NCBI GenBank assembly: GCA_905250115.1
Contig: CAJNOI010000066.1
Span: 328,850 to 392,849 of the forward strand
Length of the DNA stretch: 64,000 nucleotides
DNA from: Adineta steineri
Lineage: Eukaryota; Rotifera; Eurotatoria; Adinetida; Adinetidae
Direction: 5' to 3'
Position numbers and translations under genes: made by a program. Below, piece by piece: positions 57,148 to 64,000 of this stretch (within the stretch, counting starts at the first letter, position 1; every line of letters begins with the position of its first letter). The notes below the pieces were generated by a model that was given only the letters and a program-made list of their open reading frames with translations, did not search any database and had not been told where the DNA came from.

Positions 57148-58220
57148 TTAGATGTTTTCAACAGATTCTATTTGTGAATTGCGTGGTTCAGTATTACTGT
57201 CAGCTTCAATCCGATTATTTATGAAGCAACACCAATATTTCCATCGTTCCCAACATTTTTTTACCAGAACAAGTTTCACTTGACGACGAAAACGTGATGA
57301 GGATATTATAAAAATATAAAAGTTGATCTAAAATAAACCAAAATCTTACAAATATGAACTAGAAAAGAAAATTTATTTACAAGAAAATTTATATTGCTGA
57401 TAGAACTAAAAATTGCTTGAATCAATCGACCAACTGCATATGCCATAGGCACACTTCGTGATGTAGGAAAATTAATGACATAGATACGATAAGCATTATA
57501 AGGCAATACCAAACAAACAAAGACTATTACACGCATAAGAACCATTGCTGTTATTTGTTTGTCTAGTTTACGACGAACAATTGGTAATTGTCGTCGAACT
57601 ATATGACGAACATTACGATAAGCTAACATACTAAATGTTGATGCAATCACAATAGGTAAGAAACCACCTAAAACTGGATAAAAGAAAAATGTCGAGTACT
57701 CAACTGCTACATAATTCGTTATGGTACATCCTAGTGTTGGTTGAACATCGTAAGAAGAGCCAAGTGCAATGCTATGGACGATCGCAAAACAAATGAATAT
57801 AAACGCAAAATATCGACCTAATCTCAATGTGCACATTTGTCTTAAACTGAAATGATGATTTGTTGAAAAGAACTGATCAACAGCAGAAAAACATATCATA
57901 TAAAAAGTAGTGAACGCGCATATTTGTGCTAATATGTATCTGAATTTACACCAAATCGAAGAACGTCCTGTTGCATCATCTCCATATATTGCTGTTAAAA
58001 TAGTTAAACTAATAGATAAAAACTGATAAATTAAGTTAGAAATTGATTCAATGGTTATATAAAAGGCGCATCGATTGGTTCGAAATAATTTCAATTGAAT
58101 AAAAACAAGAAGATTTAACACATTACCAACAACTCCAAAACCAAATGTAATAAAACCACTATAAAACGAAAATTGTGTAGCAAATTTGAGAATTCCGTCA
58201 GATACTGATGATGTTGACAT
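57148..58220 (-). CDS. Two-exon rhodopsin-like GPCR, tandem copy 2 (339 aa)
   Basis: Exons 57381-58220 and 57148-57327 have identical lengths (840 and 180 nt) and intron phase to copy 1. TM3 ends FSAVDQFFSTNHHFSLRQM. Loop 3, HIVRRQLPIVRRKLDKQITA, is almost identical to copy 1; differences concentrate in TM7, the TM1-TM2 region and extracellular segments. C-terminal tail ends VENI. The duplication includes about 500 bp of 5' flank (GATTGATAAGGGAGGTCTTT against 55909). Both copies intact. Confidence 0.85.
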
Positions 58221-59587
58221 GATACTTTATTTAAAATGATACGTTCTTAATTACTTGTGTTTTTCTTCTTTTCGTGAAAAAGATCTAAAATTAAATATAG
58301 AAAAAATGTTAATCTATTCTTATCATTTATAGAGAATCTTAACAGGAAATACTGTCACGATTGATAAGGGAGGTCTTTAATTACTAGTATGACAATGTTT
58401 TATTTGAGTTTCTCGTTGGAGCTATTCGTAACTTGCATAAAAGAAAAAAGAATGATGTTTTTCTTTGGATTGTCTACACATAAATAATAAAGCGAGAATG
58501 TATGATAATCTCCCATGTCATTAAAATATTTAATTGAACAATAATGTACTTATTGAACACGTATTCTAATTCATTTATGCGATACATTGCCAGGAGCCTT
58601 TTAAGACATCAGATTTTATTTTGTCCTCAGCAGAGATTACAGTTAATGCAGATGTTGATTATTTTGTGTCCTACAGCTAGTATTTAATATGCTATATTTA
58701 TATTCTATACTTTCTCGTTATAAAACAAATCAAACCGTACCTTCTCAAAAGAGATACTTTTTAATTAAACAGCATAGTTATTTAAAGCTTCATAACTATT
58801 TAAAATATTGATAGTTATTTAAACAAATGTGCACGATTATTAAATTATTTCAGTAGCTGACTCATTTCCTATGGAAATTCTGGTCTGATCATTTACTGCG
58901 TGACTGACTCTGAAAAATCTATCAAGCTCTTTTTTCGTGATTATTTATCAAATACTTTAAATTGTTAAGATATTTTTAAATAACTCTAGTTTTGAATAGT
59001 TCATAAAATAATATACATTGAAAAGTCAAGTTTTTTTACGAATGAAGCAGATATTTGACTAATAATAATAATAATAAATATTTCATTTTTTTTCACAATC
59101 TCTGCTCGAAAATAATCAGCAACTTTAAATAAATAGCTAAGACTTATTTTAACTACCTGCTCATAAATATATATATTGCATGTAAATAAATACATGTGAA
59201 CTATTTAACTAGTTATGATATGTTTATAAAAGAATGATATATAAAAAAAGTATCTGTTTTAAGAATGACTCAAATATGTGAGACAAGTAATAGTAACATG
59301 CTATATTAAATCAGGAAGATATATAGATTTTAGATTTTTTTTCACCATCGGCAACGGTTTAAATAGCTATGCATCAGAAGATAATGAGAAGATTAAATGG
59401 ATAGTGAAGAAAATAAAGGCATAGGCAATAAATAGCTGAAAAGCTTTTAAATAGTGTAGACGACGCATTAAATAGCGCTGAAGATCAAATAGCTGATGAG
59501 GAGAAGATTAAAAACGTTTATAGCTAAACAGAAGTGTAGTACATAGTTTTCTTTGTTATTTTTCAGAGATTGTTTCTATAACAAAAA

Positions 59588-59930
59588 TTGTATAATTTTC
59601 GAGAACGAACCAAATTAAAACGACGAGACAATTTTAAATTGGTCATTCATTTATTTCCATTCTTATTCTCAATCTTTCAATATATTTTAATAGCATTCAT
59701 GGAAACTATATGCGAGTTTTCTAACATTAATTTAATTCATTCTTCACTGTCGAGTAGTATCACATCTATAAAATTGAAATTAGATGTTGCCATTTGTCTT
59801 ACTATGCTCAATAAAAAATTTCTAGAATTTCAACTAAAAGCTTTAAATGTAACTATAAGATTCTATAGAAGTCTCATTGGAACTGAAACATTCATCTGAT
59901 TGAATGATCTTCTTTTCTTGTATTTCTTTT
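59588..59930 (+). pseudogene. Relic of an unidentified sequence shared with 56240-56590
   Basis: Homology with the segment upstream of 56584 is clear (GATTCTATAGAAGTCTCATT in both). In this copy 103 codons are open (including EFQLKALNVTIRFYRSLIG), in the other stops are frequent. Could be a duplicated exon that has decayed; parent gene unknown. Confidence 0.35.
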
Positions 59931-60310
59931 GATGGTTGATGATGGTGAGGTGTACATGAGCGTTGAATGATCCATTCCACTAATACGTACATCCCACACT
60001 CTCACCCAAATACATACCATCAACTTTAACTATAATTTTTAAAGTAATCAAAGTGCTATATATAGATATGAAGGTGGATGAGTGTGAATGGAAATGTAAT
60101 TGAGAGTAAGGGTGTCTCCAAGAAAAGCTTTGATAAACATTTTATCGTATTTAACAATTCAACAAATAAAACAAGAGACTATTCTAATAAATGAACAAAT
60201 GTTTTGGTCATTATTATCAATTTTTAGATAATCAAAGTTTATTTTTAAAATGTGTTCATAGGACAGATTTTGATTTTCATCAACAACTTTATCAATCATT
60301 TCTTAAATTA

Positions 60311-60366
60311 GGATGTGGATGTGTGTAGTATTATTGTCCATCAACATCCACACCCACACCGTCAAA
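60311..60366. repeat. TGTGGG-type foldback
   Basis: GGATGTGGATGTGTGTAG on the left and CATCCACACCCACACC on the right, with a 21-bp loop. Confidence 0.65.
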
Positions 60367-61094
60367 ATGATTTATGTAATTTACTATATTTCTGCTAAAC
60401 ATCAGAATATTTTTCTTCTTATATAGTTGGATAGAGTATTGATTACTCTATTGAGATACATAGTTCTCACTTGATTTGTTTCTGATCTTGATGGAGAACC
60501 AACCGAAGTTTTAAAAGTCATCGAAAAATATTTTTTCACAGATTTCCGTTACTTTTCACAGATCGTTATAATTCGCTACAGATATCATTTTGAGATTTTT
60601 ACATACATGTTGCATCACACGAATAGCCTTAAAAGATGTTTTTCATTAGCATAACAGAAAGTGCTAATTAACTCTCAAAACTGAAAAAGTAAAATTAAGC
60701 GTTCTCTTTGAATATAGGACGATTTCATTCACTACTTGGTGCAAACATGTCTCCGATAGATCTGTTCAATACAGGATCACTTTCGCGACAATCAGATATT
60801 ATTGAAGGGAAATATTCTAAACATCACTGTGCAAAAATATTTTTTAAAGACTTTTAGAACTTCGCTAAATTTTCCAACAAGATAATGATCAATTCAAATA
60901 AAACATATGCAGTTCGATGAAGTAGTCAATGTTCTATACAACTATATAAAAAGAAAAAAAATACAGTAAACTACACAAAACTATTAAAACTAACGTAATT
61001 CTATTGTATGGGTAAATCATATTTTAAAATTGAAAGAAAAAGCACAAGATATATTATGAAAAGATTGTTTAATGTTGAGAAAAAATGTTTGTGT

Positions 61095-63527
61095 TTAGTT
61101 GAATCCATACGTGGCAAGACATGACTGTAATTTGATATCGAATCGGTTTCGATATGTTGTCTCACATGAATAAAGATTGTTGGAGGAAATTTTTGTTAAA
61201 AACTCAGTGAGAAACGTATCCGCATTAGCTTCTTTACATACTGTGTAATTTGATAATCCTTGTGTATTCGGTCGTGTCTTTTGAAAATCAGTTAAGCCTT
61301 GCCCAAAGAATTGGTCCGAATCAGCTGATATAATGTATAGTGATTCAACATTTTCGAATGTTGTACAAAAACCGTTTGTGTTATTGTTCTGCATCTGGAC
61401 CATCAGCTGAGCTGCACTATTATCCCACCTAGATATACAAAAACAGTTAACAACGTATTTGATCATGGAAAAATATCCCGTCGAACTCACCAAGAAATAG
61501 CCGATTCAGCTTGATTGGTACAGTTCGCTAAGGATGTTATTAATTTATATATGAATGGTAATAATGTAATGTTTAACGCTTTTAACTTCATGTCGACTTG
61601 GCTTATATTGGCAGGTAGTTGGTGTTGTGTGCTTGATGGTATCGCAACATAATTTTTGATTCCACTATCATCAACACGTTGTACAGCAAGTAAATCTCAA
61701 TTAGAAATAATGCACACATAAACATAAAGAAAGAACATTTTTAGAGGTTCGGAAGTTTAGTAAAAAATGAATTCTAAAAAATATTTGTAGGAAAGGAGGG
61801 GGGGCGAGAAGCGGTGACTGAGTCTTATCTAGCTTCCCTTTGATTACGCTTTTCAGATTCAATAAGTATTTAAAACATTACTATTTTTGAGCTGACATTC
61901 ATCAATTTGTTCTTTACTTCTATGGAATATTGAATCTAATCAGGAGTAGAATGAACATTTTTTTTTACCTAAGAAGACGTTATAACTAGTGCCAGGTGGT
62001 TTTTTCAAATAAGGATAGATTCCTAACTTTGGATTTGGTATAAGTGTGGGATAATCAGATATTGATTTGAACTGGCCACCTACAAAAACAAAGACATTAG
62101 AATAAATTAAATCCAAGTTCATTTAAACTACTAACCAGATACATAAAGTGTTCCTATTTTTGATACAATTGAGCGATCTCGAGTGATAGCTGCAGCAATA
62201 TTTGTGAAGGGACCGAGAACCAAAATATCTACTGGTCGCCGTGAATATTTCAATGTATAGATAATCAACTCAACTGCATCAAATAGAGATGGTTGCAAGA
62301 AAATGTTGGTCGACTGATTGAGACAAGAGGATGACGTCAGATAGCTATCAATGTTCGTAAGAACTGAGTTTGCTACAGTCCAGCCAGTTGATAATGATGA
62401 TACACTTTAAGATAAAGAAATTAAAATTAAAATGATTAATATTGTGGATAATGACAACCTGAGTCCACTAGCGACTGAAATACCATCTGTACAGCCAACT
62501 AATCCCAAAAGACTGAGGACATTGCTCGACGAATACAATGGTGCACTGATAAAATAGAGACTTGTTTAAACATAGATATGACTTAAACTTACCTAAATCC
62601 ATCTCCAACAGTTGTAATAGCGAGAATATCAACCGTTGGAACCTTTAATTACAACAACAACAACAATAATAATAATAATAAGTGAAACAAAAATATCTTA
62701 CATTAATCAAATAAAGAATGGCCCATAAATCATCAATATCAACGTCAGTATCGATGATTACTGGTTGTCTACTAATATCCTGCCCAATGCAGTTTTGAAC
62801 TAACTGCAAATTTTTAGTACTCACTGAAAAATAGAAGAAGAAAAATATAAAAAAATATTTTTATTCAGTTCTTTCAAAATTCGTCAAAGAATTATTTTGT
62901 GGTGAAATCTATGCTGTCTTTAGTTATCATCTATTTCCGTCACTATTGTCGAGAGAACTAATTATTTCATCATTCTCTAAAGTCTATACCTGTAGTAGTT
63001 GTAACTTGGGATGTCGTTCCACTATTGACTTGATTCGTTGTCACCGTCTTAGAAGAACCTGAAAAACAGAAGAAGAATAAAATCTTTAAAGCGTTGCGAA
63101 AACTATAGTGGGCGAAGGATGGTGTGAACTACTAAATCATTTACAACTTTTATACATTCTATACATGATACGTGTTTCTTATGGATAAATATATTTTAGA
63201 TATATATTTATGTAATTACTATAAATTTTTAAAAACGATTTTCATGACTTGCTAGGGACTACTAGGTATTAACAGAGTTTAATGTAGACTGACAGAGACA
63301 ATAGGAACTACCATGATCAATAGCTTCACTCTCACTCATATCGAGATAATGCGCCCTTTGAGAGTATTACAAATTTACCCACACCCTCAATATAGTTTTT
63401 CTACTTACCCGATGAAGAACTTCTGGTGAGACCAACTGGAACCGCAATAGCAATCACGAGTAACACACCAATTGCCAAACCAATACCAAGCCCAATTAGG
63501 CAAGGTTTTGAACAGCGCCCATCAAAT
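61095..63527 (-). CDS. Membrane-anchored inosine-uridine-type nucleoside hydrolase, at least 10 exons (5' end not found)
   Basis: In-phase GT-AG exons on the minus strand: 63409-63527, 62990-63058, 62702-62823, 62593-62642, 62459-62545, 62136-62404, 61969-62079, 61491-61695 and 61095-61428; more may lie upstream. The first visible exon has a cytosolic FDGRCSKPC, then one membrane helix (LIGLGIGLAIGVLLVIAIAV). A Ser/Thr stalk (TTNQVNSGTTSQVTTTT) leads to the enzyme. There the calcium-binding signature reads VIIDTDVDIDDLWAIL, followed by DILAITTVGDG, LVLGPFTNIAAAI and NVFLDLLAVQRV, the family blocks in order. A Cys-rich C-terminal extension follows, to the stop at 61095. Family enzymes cleave the N-glycosidic bond of ribonucleosides. 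Type II topology would place activity outside the cell or in a lumen, perhaps for nucleoside salvage. The initiator exon is not identified. Confidence 0.85.
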
Positions 63528-64000
63528 CTACTCAAAATAATAAAACAAAACGGAGAAGTCTTGCAAAAATTGGAAGGTAATCACTTCTAATTTCAGTGTA
63601 CTTCATGCATCAAGGAAAAACGTCCTTCCAGAAAATCATAGCTCTCACTAGTGTATATGAGCCATAAAAATGAGACTGTCTATTAGTTTTTTGTGGAGAA
63701 AATGAAACTGTGTAACTAAAAGTCGATATTTCACACAGAGTACATCAACTTAATTAATTGTTGGGCTTTTGCATCGCTACCGTCCAACGCCGAGATTTTT
63801 TGCACTGCAAGCCGAACAGTCTTTTTCTCGTGGTTCTTTTCTAATCATAAAGCAAGAGACTTAACTGAGATAAGTTAACCTCATCTATGCTTTTCTCAAA
63901 GATCAAATGCTGCCTCTCTTCTATGTTCCTTTGACGCTTCATCGGCAGAGATTTGTATTGTAGAACATGCTACCCTACGTGAAATCAACATGCTATTCTC
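63528..64000. other. Upstream of the nucleoside hydrolase
   Basis: Expected to hold the first exon(s) of that gene or its first intron, but I cannot find an in-phase exon with a start codon. Confidence 0.3.

Larger units (their letters stand above)
58221..61094. other. Intergenic stretch
   Basis: Contains the duplicated GPCR 5' flank (to about 58450), short TAAATAGC-type repeats near 59360-59520, a relic-like segment at 59588-59930 and the TG-rich foldbacks at 59940-60015 and 60311-60366. A possible isolated exon near 60720-60850 (RFHSLLGANMSPID) could not be joined to anything. Confidence 0.4.

Noticed and set aside
1..64000. CRISPR arrays, operons, bacterial ribosome-binding sites
   Set aside because: The window is eukaryotic; no regularly spaced direct repeats with unique spacers were seen.

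Overview
The window reads as nuclear DNA of a bdelloid rotifer (Adineta/Rotaria-like). It is AT-rich, with short spliceosomal introns (often 45-70 bp) and many lineage-expanded GPCRs. It has F-box genes built from one-repeat exons, paralogous duplications (tandem and palindromic), and several genes that look foreign to animals. Dispersed tracts built on TGTGGG match the telomere repeat known from Adineta. No organism name is given, so this assignment is inference. One 100-bp run of N (7914-8013) is an assembly gap.

Layout. 1-8 kb: the 3' part of a 7TM receptor gene, an intact membrane-anchored Kex1-like serine carboxypeptidase, and a GPCR cut by the gap. 9.4-12.6 kb: a relic-rich zone with a 422-bp transposon carrying long inverted arms, decayed copies of the carboxypeptidase 3' end, a fragment of the DUF4291 gene, an unreported 3-exon gene for a tiny poly-cysteine membrane protein plus its decayed copy, and a solo LTR. 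12.7-24.2 kb: aminoglycoside-phosphotransferase-like gene, DUF4291 gene, frameshifted GPCR, F-box/LRR gene made of 84-nt exons, UDP-glycosyltransferase, and a nicotianamine-synthase-like gene. 25.7-31.3 kb: a two-TM zinc-ribbon gene, then a 3.5-kb palindrome carrying two divergent genes for secreted proteins whose eight cysteines follow the class I fungal hydrophobin spacing.

32.4-39.8 kb is a tandem segmental duplication (F-box relic plus intact two-exon GPCR in each unit). A piggyBac-type MITE sits in the first unit. 40-45.5 kb: four-TM protein, F-box gene, NEK6/7-like kinase. 45.5-49.5 kb is gene-poor, with tandem repeats. 49.5-58.2 kb: GPCR, CD225/dispanin gene with an N-terminal repeat array, secreted DKNYY-repeat protein, and a tandem pair of two-exon GPCRs. 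61-63.5 kb: a multi-exon membrane-anchored nucleoside hydrolase.

There are eight class A-like receptor genes, of at least four types, in 64 kb, which marks this as a chemoreceptor-rich region. Genes of apparent non-metazoan ancestry (hydrophobin-like pair, NAS-like, APH-like, DUF4291, DKNYY, possibly the UGT) are interleaved with ordinary animal genes, and several carry introns, so contamination is unlikely. The strongest candidate for something undescribed is the hydrophobin-like pair in the palindrome. Next are the poly-cysteine micro-gene and the TGTGGG foldback family.
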